From: Styela clava
Taxonomy: Eukaryota; Chordata; Ascidiacea; Stolidobranchia; Styelidae
Reading direction: 5' to 3'
Length of the DNA: 64,000 nucleotides
NCBI RefSeq assembly: GCF_964204865.1
Contig: NC_135258.1
Location: 10,097,001-10,161,000 of the forward strand
Both the position numbers and the translations under genes were made by a program. The notes under the pieces are model-generated. The model was not told the origin of the DNA. It ran no database searches and was given only the letters and a program-made list of their open reading frames with translations. Of the stretch, positions 23,029 to 35,804 are shown one piece after another (the first letter of the stretch is position 1; every line of letters starts with the position of its first letter).

Positions 23029-24178
23029 ACATTTTGATCACTAGTACATCACACATATTTTCCTGAGTGCTTCGGTTGTACGTGGAAATGCGCAATGCTC
23101 AAATTCCACTTGTTTATTGACCTATATGTTTTTGACGAGCTTTTGTGTATGATTTCATTCCATAGAATTTGTATGCTGTTCTAAAGAATAATAGTTTTAG
23201 CTTTTTAACAATGCCGAATTATATAATCACATTCATTTAAACCGCGTGTTGGGAGTAAGTTTTGTAATATTGCGTGTTGGTTGTTTTCAATTGGTTTATT
23301 GATATCTATCATTTGACATCCTTAAATCGGTGATGTCAGTAAATCTTTAATACAAAAAGATCAGTATTATCTGCAATAAAAACAGCAGTACCCACTACCC
23401 ACTCAAATGGCAACTGGGGGATGGATACTCATATTATCTGCTCCATCCCGTGGCGTTACAATATGAAACCTGCCTCTTACCAGTTTACATGAGTGCCAAT
23501 TGGTATCTAAGCTCAGCCAGAGACAAAAAGTTTTCAAAAATTTCTGCCTCTGGCAATCGCTGCGTATATTTAAGGGAGAAGTTCTGTGGCATGGGTATCG
23601 AATGAAGGAAACATGGGAGTATTTTTTCTACTTCTCTACTACTCTCAAACCTTGACATTTTGTGAAAACTTTTTTCCATTCAACCTTTTTTTGAAACATC
23701 CCCAACAATCACAATTTATCCTCATTAAACTTCCGGAACAAACACATAAAATCATCAACAGATGCATATCACCAAGTCGTAAGTAGATATTGCTGAATTG
23801 ATCTTTATTTTACCATTTTACATGTAACGTTTTTTGGTAAACCTGTTATCTATCGTAAATACGTATAATGTATGCTATACATTTGACAATGTTGTAGTGT
23901 AACTTTTTTGGCCTCACTTTTTTGATAATTGTAGTTAGATCTCTTGGGGCTCTGTCAAATAAATTTACATACAATTATTGGTTGTGAGTTGCAAAACATG
24001 ATCATGTTGTTGGAATAACTTGGCATTTTACCACCCGTATATCATGCATTGTCGAGAATATTAATGAAATCATAAAATCTAAAACCCGTTTCCGTAAATT
24101 TTTTGTTGTAGCTGAATTCGAGGGACAGCATGACAACAGGCAAGAGAAGCACGGTCGCTTCTTTTAGTTTATGGCATG

Positions 24179-24254
24179 GTGCAACAAGATGGCGCACAAC
24201 CTGAACATAGTAGGTGTACCAGGTTAGAATTCAGGTTGTGCGCCATTATGGTGC
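24179..24254. repeat. Short hairpin MITE, duplicated at 28817-28892
   Basis: The inverted arms caagatggcgcacaacctga and ttcaggttgtgcgccattat surround a short loop containing gtgtaccaggtt. The arms match the inner arms of the MITE at 22450-22560. The second copy exists because it lies inside the segmental duplication. Confidence 0.65.
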
Positions 24255-25421
24255 ACAGATTTGACGAAAAACACTAATACAAATATCGAGCCGTAAAAAA
24301 ATTGCTCAAGGCTTTAAACTCATGGTTCAAACTCAAAACCATGTAGAAAATATAGGCAATGACCCCAAGATGAATAATCACAAATGGAAAAAACTTTATG
24401 TCTGAAAACAAGGTTGGGCCCAAAAAGGCCCCTTATCTGCCGGACTATAATGCGATTTCAGTTGTTGAAAATTTCGACTTCGATTGCCACCGTCAGATAA
24501 ATTTGAAATTCAAACTCACCGAATTTTGAAATTACGACTTTCAGCTTTATGGAGATGGTTACGATTCTCGCTACTGGCAATGTGGAAACTTAAAAATCCG
24601 CGCCCCTGATTTAGAAGCCACATTTAGTTGTCTTGAAGAGCATAATATGTATGTCGTTAAATTGGGTGAGTTGCTAAAATTCGCTTTCAGTTTAGGGGCA
24701 AGATTATAAAAATATCCAGTAAGAGGATATGCAGACTATCACCACAATATGGTAGTTGATCGTATTGAGTCTATTTTATTATTATTATGATGGTTAGTAT
24801 CTTAAGGACAGACTATATACTACTGTGTGCAAGCAACATTTCAAAATCCACTTACTAAGAAAAATAACAATTATTTCCATTTTTCATCTATTGTGCAATC
24901 GCCCAAACAACCACATTTATCAAGCACGAGTTTCCAACTGTGCCGGTTTAGACTGTCCGTGAACTAAGGACAGCATATTTCCAGTGGCTTGTCAGAGATA
25001 TTCACCGACATCTGTTTAGTAAACATGTTTTCCGCGATTACACTTGAACTTTACTCGTGACCAGTGATTTCCCTTCACGGGACCGCTACAACTCAAGAAT
25101 CATGGGTAAAACGAAAAACGGCATTGAGTTTCTTATTGAAATACCATTGGCAGCTGATTTCTTGATGATCTCACAATAAAAGTCATATAAATCCATATAA
25201 CAAACGCTGTAGAATACCTATCAATTTTATATTTTTCATTTAATTCTAATAGATGATTTCTCAGTAGTCCTTCGTTTACTTATAACATTACTCTAGGTTT
25301 AAGGTCATCAATTTTGCACTTTATAGTGTCATAACAAATCTGAAGTGTTGAAAACGTTCAATGATATATATACACACACACAAATAAATGTCACTTGGCA
25401 ATAGGTGTCAAATTAAAGACC

Positions 25422-25428
25422 TATAAAA
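25422..25428 (+). promoter_or_regulatory. TATA box of ADP/ATP carrier copy 2
   Basis: TATAAAA at 71-77 bases before the ATG, conserved with the other two carrier copies. Confidence 0.55.
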
Positions 25429-25498
25429 TCTCGTTGTTGATACAGGGTCCAGTATATCTTGCTTCGCCAGAAGAGAAGACACTGAAATACACTGCGAA

Positions 25499-26413
25499 AT
25501 GCCTTTCAAACCAGAAGAATTTGCAAAAGACTTGGCTGTCGGAGGAACAGCAGCAGCAATCTCAAAAACCTTGGTCGCTCCAATCGAACGAGTAAAACTA
25601 CTTCTGCAAGTTCAACATGTTTCAACACAAATATCAGCTGATGCGAGGTACAAAGGTATAATCGACGCCTTTGTTAGAATTCCAAAGGAACAGGGTTTTC
25701 TGTCATTCTGGAGAGGAAATCTCGCGAATGTGATTCGCTACTTTCCGACTCAAGCTCTGAATTTTGCCTTCAAAGACACGTATAAGAAGATCTTTCTTGC
25801 AGGAGTTGACAAGAAAACACAATTTAGTAAATATTTTCTAGGTAACCTCGCTTCAGGTGGAGCAGCTGGTGCAACTGGTCTTTGTTTTGTATATCCTCTT
25901 GATTTTGCCAGAACAAGATTAGCCGCTGATATTGGTAAAGGCAACTCTAGGCAATTTACCGGACTTGGAAATTGTTTGGCGACGATTGCAAAGCGAGATG
26001 GTGCAAGAGGCCTTTACCAAGGGTTTTTTGTTTCAATTCAAGGAATCATTGTTTATAGAGCAGCCTATTTCGGTACTTACGACACGGCGAAGGGAATGCT
26101 CCCGGATCCCAAGAATACGCCCATTGTTGTAAGCTGGATGATCGCCCAAATTGTAACAACTGGCGCCGGTATCATGTCTTATCCATTTGATACCGTCCGT
26201 CGACGCATGATGATGCAATCCGGAAGAGCAATGGAGGATCGTATGTATAAAGGAACTGTTGATTGCTGGCGTAAAATCTACAAAACTGAGGGAGGAAAAG
26301 CGTTCTTCAAAGGTGCCTTCTCCAATGTACTTCGTGGCACTGGTGGTGCATTAGTACTTGTCCTGTACGACGAGTTGAAAAGAGTTCTGTTTGGCACATC
26401 AGTGCATTCTTAA
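25499..26413 (+). CDS. ANT: Mitochondrial ADP/ATP carrier, copy 2
   Basis: A 304-residue intact carrier identical in architecture to copy 1, with PIERVK, PLDFAR, PFDTVR and RRRMMM at the same positions. It differs from copy 3 by a single residue (S110 instead of G) and from copy 1 at five residues (55, 110, 214, 254, 304). Most nucleotide differences are silent, which suggests purifying selection on all copies. It is a single exon with its own TATA box and AATAAA (26526-26531). Its 3' UTR is shorter than those of copies 1 and 3: a segment with the tgtattagattatatgtaat motif and the following ~60 bases is missing or replaced. Short frames on the opposite strand are shadows. Confidence 0.96.
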   Translation: MPFKPEEFAKDLAVGGTAAAISKTLVAPIERVKLLLQVQHVSTQISADARYKGIIDAFVRIPKEQGFLSFWRGNLANVIRYFPTQALNFAFKDTYKKIFLAGVDKKTQFSKYFLGNLASGGAAGATGLCFVYPLDFARTRLAADIGKGNSRQFTGLGNCLATIAKRDGARGLYQGFFVSIQGIIVYRAAYFGTYDTAKGMLPDPKNTPIVVSWMIAQIVTTGAGIMSYPFDTVRRRMMMQSGRAMEDRMYKGTVDCWRKIYKTEGGKAFFKGAFSNVLRGTGGALVLVLYDELKRVLFGTSVHS

Positions 26414-26525
26414 AAATATGGAACTGTTGCATGTACCTTCTGTTGTAGTTTTGGTTGGTAATATTCAAATTTATCTATAAAACATTATATGTAATTATTA
26501 TTTAGTGGTATTTTAAAATGTAATG

Positions 26526-26531
26526 AATAAA
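26526..26531 (+). terminator. Poly(A) signal of carrier copy 2
   Basis: AATAAA about 115 bases after the stop codon, in the position conserved with copies 1 and 3. Confidence 0.5.
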
Positions 26532-27260
26532 ACATGGATTTTGGGCGTATGCGCGATCATATGAATGAATCAGATATTTCTTACAATTCAGCAATGGATG
26601 GGTGTCGTAAACAAAAGCTCGCCAAAACGAGTTAGCGAAAAATCACGTGGTTGAATATTTGAAACCAGGAAATTTGAAATAAAACAACAATAAACTTTGG
26701 AAAAATAATATTGATTTGTTCGGCAGTTGAAGAATTTGTTTTTCTAACAATATTGAAAAAATATCCGTATATACATATCCACATATGCACTAGGAAATAT
26801 AAAAATAAATTGAGTATTGTATTACATTACCTGAAAAACCTTAATCTCGCTCGAAACGATGATAATCTGAATATTTTTAGCATTAGCGAATGAAAATACA
26901 ACCAAATATGCCTTGGAGCTAATTGTGCTGTTATGAGTAGAGCGCACAGTTAACTTTGTAGCAAATTTCCCCAAATAGTAATGCAATTATGATGTATTTG
27001 CTAGCTGTAAGGTTCGAAAAATTAAACATTATGTTTAACAATATGAGCACATCAGATGCTGGTATTGGATAGTATGAAAATACTTGTATTATCACAAAGC
27101 CGTTAAGAACGTAGTTAGTAATCGTTGGAATTGCTAATCAACTATTTGTATAATCATTAAAGTATTAAACTTTGTCAATAAGTACGATTTTTTTATTTAA
27201 ATAAATTGCATTTCATTTTTAATGCCAAATATTAATCCAGATTCTCGCGCAAGTTTCAAG

Positions 27261-27336
27261 ATGTCTCAATGTTTTATCCGGATGCTGTCGATTAGGATAT
27301 TGTTTATAACACACGAGGGAGTTCACGTTGATGCAG
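27261..27336 (+). pseudogene. Orphan first exon of a collectin-like gene
   Basis: This 76-bp exon has the same length and phase as exon 1 of lectin gene A (31960-32035), and ends with the same GVHVDA plus donor GTGAAT. It lies 848 bases after carrier copy 2, as gene A exon 1 lies 909 bases after carrier copy 3. The signal-peptide core is interrupted by arginines (CFIRMLSIRILF versus CFVLLLSIGILF), so it would secrete poorly. No further lectin exon was found before 28163. It was evidently copied along with the carrier. Confidence 0.8.
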
Positions 27337-27502
27337 GTGAATGGCATAGACGTTTGTCGCATTAGCATTGTGCTATATTTAAATTAAAATGTTGGGATGG
27401 AAAGAAATATGTTTGTTTGTAAATTGACGGAACGCACGCTATTCGAGCATGACCATTAAAAAAAGTACTGAAAGAGCAAAAAGTAAACAAACTGTACAAA
27501 CT

Positions 27503-28162
27503 CGGAAAAAGAACAAACTGTTCAATTTTTCATAGATTTCATAATCTTTTCATAAGATATTGGAACATCATAAAAATATCAAAGTCTTTTGTGAAGATTT
27601 GTGTATATATATTCTAAAATTTTCAGTTCATTAGATGATTTTAAAGAATGTAAAAATATGTATACTATCAATTTTTTATAATTGCTACTGTGTGGTGTAC
27701 ATAGTAAAAACAAGTCCAGTGATAACGATCCTCGTCCACAAGTGTTATCCACTCACTCAAAAATAGTCAATGAGATTGGAATAAGTTATAGGAGAATATC
27801 TGGATCCTGAAGTAAAATCATTACAAACTCTAAAAAATTAAATATGTTTCATTCGAATTTTCACCGATAAAAATATTTACTACTTCAAAATTTATGTTTC
27901 ATCAAAATGAGATCTCAATCAGGGTTTTTGCGACTTTTATGAATGCAGTGAATGAATTGCAGTATTATCACCTTCCTACAAATATATATTCTACAATAGG
28001 ATTATTTGATTGCATATTATTTTTGCATTGCACTATTCCGTTACTGATATTCTATAATGCGACGATCATCCGACATACTTTTTCAAGTGTGTAGATAGGT
28101 ATAGGTGGGAATGCGCGAATATATCTAAGAATCGCTGATATTGGTTTGCAATGAGATGAAAT
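27503..28162. other. Spacer between the two duplication units
   Basis: AT-rich sequence not shared with the flanking units. No gene or repeat family was recognised; a 66-codon plus-strand frame at 27894-28094 has no identifiable similarity. Confidence 0.4.
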
Positions 28163-28816
28163 CCCATCTTGGCATTTCTGCCTCTCGCAATTGCTGCGTA
28201 TATTTATCGGAGAAGTTCTGTGGCGTGGTTATCAAAAAAAGAACACATGGGAGTATTTTTTCTACTTCTCTACTACTCTCAAACCTTGACGACATTTTGT
28301 AAAAACTTTTTTCCATTCAACCTTTTTTTGAAACATCCCCAACAATCACAATTTATCCTGTCATTAAACTTCCGGAACAAACACATAAAATCATCAACAG
28401 ATACATATCACCAAGTCGTAAGTAGATATTGCTGAATTGATCTTTATTTTACCATTTTACATGTAACGTTTTTTGGTAAACCTGTTATCTATCGTAAATA
28501 CGTATAATGTATGCTATACATTTGACTATGTTGTAGTGTAACTTTTTTGGCCTCACTTTTTTGATAATTGTAGTTAGATCTCTTGGGGCTCTGTCAAATA
28601 AATTTACATACAATTATTTGTTGTGAGTTGCAAAACATGATCATGTTGTTGAAATAACTTGGCATTTTACCACCCGTATATCATGCATTGTCGAGAATAT
28701 TAATGAAATCATAAAATCTAAAACCCGTTTCCGAAAATTTTTTGTTGTAGCTGAATTCGAGGGACAGCATGACAACAGGCAAGAGAAGCACGGTCGCTTC
28801 TTTTAGTTTATGGCAT

Positions 28817-28892
28817 GGTGCAACAAGATGGCGCACAACCTGAACATAGTAGGTGTACCAGGTTAGAATTCAGGTTGTGCGCAATTATGGTG
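28817..28892. repeat. Short hairpin MITE, second copy
   Basis: Duplicate of 24179-24254, with one visible change in the right arm (gcgcaattatgg instead of gcgccattatgg). Confidence 0.65.
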
Positions 28893-30059
28893 CACAGATT
28901 TGACAAAAAACACTAATACAAATATCGAGCCGTAAAAAAATTGCTCAAGGCTTTAAACTCATGGTTCAAACTCAAAACCATGTAGAAAATATAGGCAATG
29001 ACCCCAAGATGAATAATCACAAATGGAAAAAACTTTATGTCTGAAAACAAGGTTGGGCCCAAAAAGGCCCCTTATCTGCCGGACTATAATGCGATTTCAG
29101 TTGTTGAAAATTTCGACTTTGATTGCCACCGTCAGATAAATTTGGAATTCAAACTCACCGAATTTTGAAATTACGACTTTCAGCATTATGGAGATGGTTA
29201 CGATTCTGGCTACTGGCAATGTGGAAACTTAAAAATCCGCGCCCCTGATTTAGAAGCCACATTTAGTTGTCTTGAAGAGCATAATATGTATGTCGTTAAA
29301 TTGGGTGAGTTGCTAAAATTCGCTTTCAGTTTAGGGGCAAGATTATAAAAATATCCAGTAAGAGGATATGCAGACTATCACCACAATATGGTAGTTGATC
29401 GTATTGAGTCTATATTATTATTATTATGATGGTTAGTATCTTAGGGACAGACTATATACTACTGTGTGCAAGCAACATTTCAAAATCCACTTACTAAGAA
29501 AAATAACAATTATTTCCATTTTCATCTATTGTACAATCGCCCAAACAACCACATTTATCAAGCACGAGTTTCCAACTATGCCGGTTTAGACAGTCCGTGA
29601 ACTAACGACAGCATATTTCCAGTGGCTTGTCAGATATATTCACCGACATCTGTTTAGTAAACATGTTTTCCGCGATTACACGTGAACTTTACTCGTGACC
29701 AGTGATTTCCCTTCACGGGACCGCTACAACTCCAGAATCATGGGTAAAACGAAAAACGGCATTGAGTTTCTTATTGAAATACCATTGGCAGCTGATTTCT
29801 TGATGATCTCACAATAAAAGTCATATAAATCCATATAACAAACGCTGTAGAATACCTATCAATTTTATATTTTTCATTTAATTCTAATAGATGATTTCTC
29901 AGTAGTCCTTCGTTTACTTATAACATTACTCTAGGTTTAAGGTCATCAATTTTGCACTTTATAGTGTCATAACAAATCTGAAGTGTTGAAAACGTTCAAT
30001 GATATATATACACACACACAAATAAATGTCACTTGGCAATAGGTGTCAAATTGAAGACC

Positions 30060-30066
30060 TATAAAA
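30060..30066 (+). promoter_or_regulatory. TATA box of ADP/ATP carrier copy 3
   Basis: TATAAAA at 71-77 bases before the ATG, conserved with the other two carrier copies. Confidence 0.55.
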
Positions 30067-30136
30067 TCTCGTTGTTGATACAGGGTCCAGTATAGCTTGC
30101 TTCGCCAGAAGAGTAGACACTGAAATACACTGCGAA

Positions 30137-31051
30137 ATGCCATTCAAACCAGAAGAATTCGCAAAAGACTTGGCTGTCGGAGGAACAGCAGCAGCAATCT
30201 CAAAAACCTTGGTCGCTCCAATCGAACGAGTAAAACTACTTCTGCAAGTTCAACATGTTTCAACACAAATATCAGCTGATGCGAGGTACAAAGGTATAAT
30301 CGACGCGTTCGTTAGAATTCCAAAAGAACAGGGTTTTCTGTCATTCTGGAGAGGAAATCTCGCGAATGTGATTCGCTACTTTCCGACTCAAGCTCTGAAT
30401 TTTGCCTTCAAAGACACGTATAAGAAGATCTTTCTTGCAGGAGTTGACAAGAAAACACAATTTGGTAAATATTTTCTAGGTAACCTCGCTTCAGGTGGAG
30501 CAGCTGGTGCAACTGGTCTTTGTTTTGTATATCCTCTTGATTTTGCCAGAACAAGATTAGCCGCTGATATCGGTAAAGGAAACTCTAGGCAATTTACCGG
30601 ACTTGGAAATTGTTTGGCGACGATTGCAAAGCGTGATGGTGCAAGAGGTCTTTACCAAGGGTTTTTTGTTTCAATTCAAGGAATCATTGTTTATAGAGCA
30701 GCCTATTTCGGTACTTACGACACGGCGAAAGGAATGCTCCCGGATCCCAAGAACACGCCCATAGTTGTTAGCTGGATGATCGCCCAGATTGTAACAACTG
30801 GTGCCGGTATCATGTCTTATCCATTTGATACCGTCCGTCGACGCATGATGATGCAATCCGGAAGAGCAATGGAAGATCGTATGTATAAAGGAACTGTTGA
30901 TTGCTGGCGTAAAATCTACAAAACGGAGGGAGGAAAAGCGTTCTTTAAAGGGGCTTTCTCCAATGTACTTCGTGGCACTGGTGGTGCATTAGTACTTGTC
31001 CTGTACGACGAGTTGAAAAGAGTTTTGTTTGGCACATCAGTGCATTCTTAA
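30137..31051 (+). CDS. ANT: Mitochondrial ADP/ATP carrier, copy 3
   Basis: A 304-residue intact carrier with all ANT signatures. The protein is one residue from copy 2 (G110) and four from copy 1. At DNA level it is a mosaic. The 2-kb 5' flank follows copy 2. The first codons (atgccattcaaaccagaag) and the segment gatatcggtaaaggaaactc follow copy 1. The codons ctggatgatcgccca follow copy 2. The 3' UTR again follows copy 1, including the segment that copy 2 lacks. I infer repeated short gene conversion. It is a single exon with TATA box and AATAAA (31209-31214). Lectin gene A starts 909 bases downstream on the same strand. Confidence 0.96.
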   Translation: MPFKPEEFAKDLAVGGTAAAISKTLVAPIERVKLLLQVQHVSTQISADARYKGIIDAFVRIPKEQGFLSFWRGNLANVIRYFPTQALNFAFKDTYKKIFLAGVDKKTQFGKYFLGNLASGGAAGATGLCFVYPLDFARTRLAADIGKGNSRQFTGLGNCLATIAKRDGARGLYQGFFVSIQGIIVYRAAYFGTYDTAKGMLPDPKNTPIVVSWMIAQIVTTGAGIMSYPFDTVRRRMMMQSGRAMEDRMYKGTVDCWRKIYKTEGGKAFFKGAFSNVLRGTGGALVLVLYDELKRVLFGTSVHS

Positions 31052-31208
31052 AAATATGGGACTGTTGCATGTACTTTATGTTGTAGTTTTGGTTGGTAAT
31101 ATTCAAATTTTATCTATGATTATATGTATTAGATTATATGTAATTGCCATGTATGTTCACATTAATTACACTGATATTGATTTAAACGTGATATTTTAAA
31201 ATATAATG

Positions 31209-31214
31209 AATAAA
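31209..31214 (+). terminator. Poly(A) signal of carrier copy 3
   Basis: AATAAA about 160 bases after the stop codon, the same spacing as in copy 1. Confidence 0.5.
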
Positions 31215-31959
31215 ATATTGATTTCGGGCGTATGTGAGATCATATGAAGGAATTAGATATTTCTTACAATTCAGCAATGAATGGGTGTCGTAAATCAAAA
31301 GCTCGCCAAAACGGATTAGCGAAAAGTCAACTGGTTGAAATAAAACAACAATAAACCTTAGAAAAATAATATTGATTTGTTCGGCAGTTGAAGAATTCGT
31401 TTTTCTAACAATATTGAAAAAATATCCGTAAGTCTTCATATCCAAAAGTAATCTAAATATAAAAATAAATTGAGTATTGTATTACATTACCTGAAAAACC
31501 TTAATCTCGCTCGAAACGATGATAATCTAAATCTTTTTAACATTAGCGAATGAAAACACAACCAAATATGCCTTGGAGCTAATTGTCATGTTATGAGTAA
31601 AGCGCACAGTGAACTGAAACGCAAATTTCGCGAAATGTGAATACAATTATGATGTATTTGATGTGAGTTTTTTTGAAAAATTGAACCTTACGTTCAACAG
31701 TATGAGCACACCAGATATTGGTGATGGATAGAAAATTATGCTTGTATTATCAAATGGTCGTTAATAACGTAGTTAGTAATGCATGTTGGGAAGGAATTTC
31801 TATTCAAAAAATGTACATTCATGCAAATCATAAAACAGTGACAATTAAAAATAAACTGAAATAACAAATTTTGCCAAGGACGATTTTTTTATTTGAATAT
31901 GGTAACTGGTATTTCATTTTGTTACTAAATATTAATCCAGATTTTGCCTAAATCTAAAG

Positions 31960-34214
31960 ATGTTTCAATGCTTCGTCCTGCTGCTGTCGATTGGGATATT
32001 GTTTAGAACACACAAGGGAGTTCACGTTGATGCAGGTGAATAGCATAGACGTTTGTCTCATTAGCACTGTGCTATATTTTAAATAAAATGTTTGGATGGA
32101 AAAAAGTATGCTTGTTTGTGAATTGACGAAACGAACCCTATATCGAGCATGACGATTCAAAAATGTACTGAAAGAGCAAAAAGTAATCAAACTTTACAAA
32201 CTTAAAATTAAAATACAGTAGAGAAGTAGACAGTACCAAAGTTGGGTAAAGTGCCCTAAACGCAGAGTGACGAGTCCTGACCCAAGTCTAGTCCCAATTC
32301 GAGTCAATCGCTCAGTTTGGTCTGGGTGTTACTTGGTTCATTTCATTTAGATAATTCGATTCACTAATGCTTTTATGAATACTAGAAATCAAATCTAACT
32401 AAATCACGTTTGCTTTTTTACTGTCTTGTAATACTCAGTACCTTGCACCATTATGTAATTCTTTGTACCATAAGATCAATCGCATATCACTAATATAGAA
32501 ACCCTCAATATGTGAAATTGATCACAATTTGATTTTCAACTTTAAATGTGACTTAATTGTGAACGATTCGTGGAAATATTAAAAATTATTACATGTATAA
32601 ATTCCACACATAGTAAGAACCCGGGTGCATAAAAAATTACGGAATCTTGTTTACAGATGGATCTTGCTCTGTAGCTCATGAAGGCGAAATCACCACAGTA
32701 ACGTTCATGAGAAATCCTCTAACTACCCAACATACCAGTACCAGACATAGACCCGGAAAACAAGTATGTAAATTACTATTACTGTATTGTGTATACGTGA
32801 GTAATACTGAGATAAAAATTGCCGGAATGAAATTGAAAAGACGTAAACATACTAATATACCTTAGACTGCTAAGCATTGCTGTACTATGCATATATATAG
32901 GCGAACTTTAACATACTTCCGGAAAATGTGAAAGCTGTTTTGGCGATACAATATTCGAGAATGTTTCTTCTTTCAACTCAAAGTGCATGTTTTATTTTAA
33001 CAAAATGGAAGGAAAAATACGACGCCCTTTTCACAAACGAACTCGCTGTTATTAATAACTATTTTCAGGGACCGATCGGACCTAAAGGAGATATTGGTCC
33101 ACCTGGAGAAAAGGGAGATCGAGGATCACCTGGTCCTGCAATATCGTTGCAATCTTCCCAGATACTTCGTCGTTATGAAGGTATTTTTTGCGCAACGAAT
33201 GAAATACAAAATTTCCCATATTATCCTGGAAACAAATTGACATTGAAATGCAGATTCTTTGGTCATAAGTCAAACGCACTTTGATTAATATTAAAATACA
33301 AAACGGCGTTAACTATTATCATCATGAAGTAAAGATTTGGAACCCAAATTTCGATGTTCCTCCTGTTTAAGTGTTCGCGCGGTAAAAATTTAGTAATGTA
33401 AACACAAATAAAAACAACCAAATACTAACTCCCAATAAAATGAAACGTTTGTGATATATTCATGTTTAAATATCGCTTGTTTATATCCATAACCTCCCAA
33501 CAGCCCTCACTTGAATATATTCCTCACTCCATCAGAATGTCCTTTAGCTATTCATAAATATTTTTTCACATTGTTGTTAACAGCACGAATTTCAGAGCTC
33601 GAAGACACAATATCAAGTAATTATTTTACAGATTACTTGTAAAAATAAATGAACATTATTTAGAAAAAGCTATTCAAGTTGTTATTTCAAAACCAATTTC
33701 AGATCTCAAAACATCGCTTTTCGAGTCGCTTGGGTATTATAAAGCTCGCAATGATCACTATTACAAATGGTTCCATGAATTAGTGGATTTTAATACAGCA
33801 AAAGATAGGTGTGAACGAGTAGGAGATCAACTTGCGTCAGTGGGAATGAGAGACCCACAGATTAAGCGGTAAGAATGAAATACTATACTCTTGTAGCATA
33901 TCAACTAAATTTAGATCAATTTGTTCAATTTGTCTAAAATGCTTTCACAATTTTGATATTTTAGAGAAGTTTACGATGCTCTTGGAATATCTACAACGTA
34001 TACTTGGGTTGGTTTGAGAGACATTCATCGACGTGGGACGACCTGGACCTGGGTAGATGGGGTAACATCGTCCAAAAATGAGATTGTGTGGACAGTCAAT
34101 CAACCCGATAACCCTGGAGTAGAAAACTGCGCTCATTTTCATGGAGCCATCACTTTCAATGACTACCCTTGTAGCAGAACGATAAAATATTTGTGTGAAA
34201 AACTTCCCGTATAA
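31960..34214 (+). CDS. Collectin-like C-type lectin A (QPD type)
   Basis: A predicted secreted 247-residue lectin in six exons: 31960-32035, 32657-32763, 33069-33180, 33584-33616, 33703-33868 and 33965-34214. All have GT/AG borders and compatible phases. Order: signal peptide (about 1-24), a one-cysteine cassette starting DGSC (26-61), a collagen stalk of 8 Gly-X-Y triplets (62-85, from GPIGPKG), a short helical neck ([10 protein letters not shown]), and a C-type lectin domain from about 119 to 244. In the lectin domain I see [36 protein letters not shown], the sugar-site triplet QPD (211-213), ENC, the calcium-ligand pair ND (230-231) and the YLCEK end, with four conserved cysteines. Vertebrate collectins have the same layout and bind microbial sugars. 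An AATAAA occurs at 34508-34513. Exon 1 lies inside the carrier duplication. Confidence 0.87.
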
Positions 34215-35804
34215 CTTTATGATAAAATAATTGAATTGAATTGAAAATTTTATTATGGTAATCACAAAAACACAAACATATCCACTTACGTTGAAATTTG
34301 GTTTGGGCGTTGATTTCAAAAATTGACCTTGTGCTAAAAGTCTTTAATGAGGGCGCTTGTGTATTTTTTTTTTGTCCTCTTTTAAACATTCTATTATCTA
34401 TTTCCTGATATAGTTATATGAAAATTCTTCTTTTTCCTCCGTGTAAAAAATTTTGATTACAATTTTCTCACGAATTTACAATTAAGTTACAATACTATTG
34501 TTTGAATAATAAATATAAAAAAAAAGATGCCCCATCTTTTTTGTAGTTACAATATATTTTTTTTCAAATTCGCTCTATTTTATTGAGTATTTGAATAAAA
34601 ATATTGGTGAATATTGCTTTTTACTTCGCATATTTCATATATTTCATTGTCATGTGAAATTAAAACTGGCAGAGGCAGTAGTATGCTTCTTCAGCATCAA
34701 GTACACAGATCACGTTTGGTCAATATTACGTCAACAATTACTTCTTGTTCAGGAATGAGAATTGAACACCAAGGCGATACGGCATTGCCAAATACCATGA
34801 ATTCGAACGTATCAAAGAGGAATCATTAAAAATAATCATAGGTGTAAAAGGTAATATCGGTTTGGAATACTTCATAGTTGCTATCACAAGTATTTTTGCA
34901 CTGTGTGTGATACTGTCGTAATTGCCTGCGCAACTTATAACGAATAAACAGGAATTAAATTGAGAAATCGTCACTTGAAACTCGAATTATTTCCGTATCA
35001 TGGCCAAAAGCAACGTAGCAATTTAAAGAGAAAGAATGTTTATTCCGGGAGGCTCAAATATTTTGCATCACTCATTCACATATATTTTTCCATAAGACCA
35101 AAGTCAGACTTCTTCAGAGAAGCAGTTTGGTACAGTGATAAGAAATGCACAATCGACCCTATAGTACAGAAGTTCGGCTTGAACAAGCACGCGTTTATAT
35201 TCAACTAGAAACCGATATGGCTTTTCAGTGAAGTATTTCTTTGATCCAAAAGCTTCAATATGAAAATTTTAGATTTGATGTAAACAGGTGTGAATACAGT
35301 AAATGGATAAAATCTATTACTATTCAAATCAAATAATAGGAGTGAAAAGTTTTGGAGGACAGATTCCGTTGTAGTATTCATATAAATAAACTGAATTAAT
35401 CAACAAGATTTTACATTCAGAAGCCAGTTTTAAACCAATTCTACGTAATATCAGATATTTCCCATATCATCGACTTCCTCTTTATCTGTGTGGTCAATCA
35501 GCAATACGTACCACGTCGATTAAAATTTGTGTACCCGTTCGAACATCCTATTTCAATAAATTCCTAAATTTTATAGGTGAAATAAAGTAGCTTTGTGGTT
35601 TTGTCTACCGAGGTGTTTTAGTTTAGTTGCAGAAATCAAAAATTAGTATTTGATGTAGCAATGTTTAGTTTAACTTTTTGTTCAATTCGGAATAAATTTT
35701 CAAGTGTTCAAAATTATTTGATCTACTATTTTACATATTATTCTCTTTTTTGCTGGAAGTTTGAAAATACAGTTTAGCCTATTTTTTACAAAAAAAAACT
35801 CGGA
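34215..35804. other. Intergenic between lectins A and B
   Basis: This holds the 3' UTR of gene A (AATAAA at 34508) and AT-rich sequence. Short frames such as 34960-35208 have no recognised similarity. No lectin exon was found here. Confidence 0.45.

Larger units (their letters stand above)
23540..27502 (+). repeat. Segmental duplication, left unit (carries carrier copy 2)
   Basis: The unit is nearly collinear with 28163-32205. Over the 2 kb upstream of the carrier genes (to 25498 and 30136) only scattered substitutions were seen. It contains a hairpin MITE, the carrier gene, its 3' flank, and an orphan lectin exon 1 at its right edge. The 660-bp spacer at 27503-28162 is not shared. Confidence 0.85.
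28163..32205 (+). repeat. Segmental duplication, right unit (carries carrier copy 3 and lectin A exon 1)
   Basis: Partner of 23540-27502. The offset between carrier starts is 4638 bp. Homology continues past the carrier 3' flank through the lectin exon 1 region and ends near 32205, in the first intron of lectin gene A. Confidence 0.85.

Noticed and set aside
25750-26218. Minus-strand frames of 61-64 codons opposite carrier copy 2 (and 30671-30856 opposite copy 3)
   Set aside because: They are antisense shadows of a strongly conserved carrier coding sequence.
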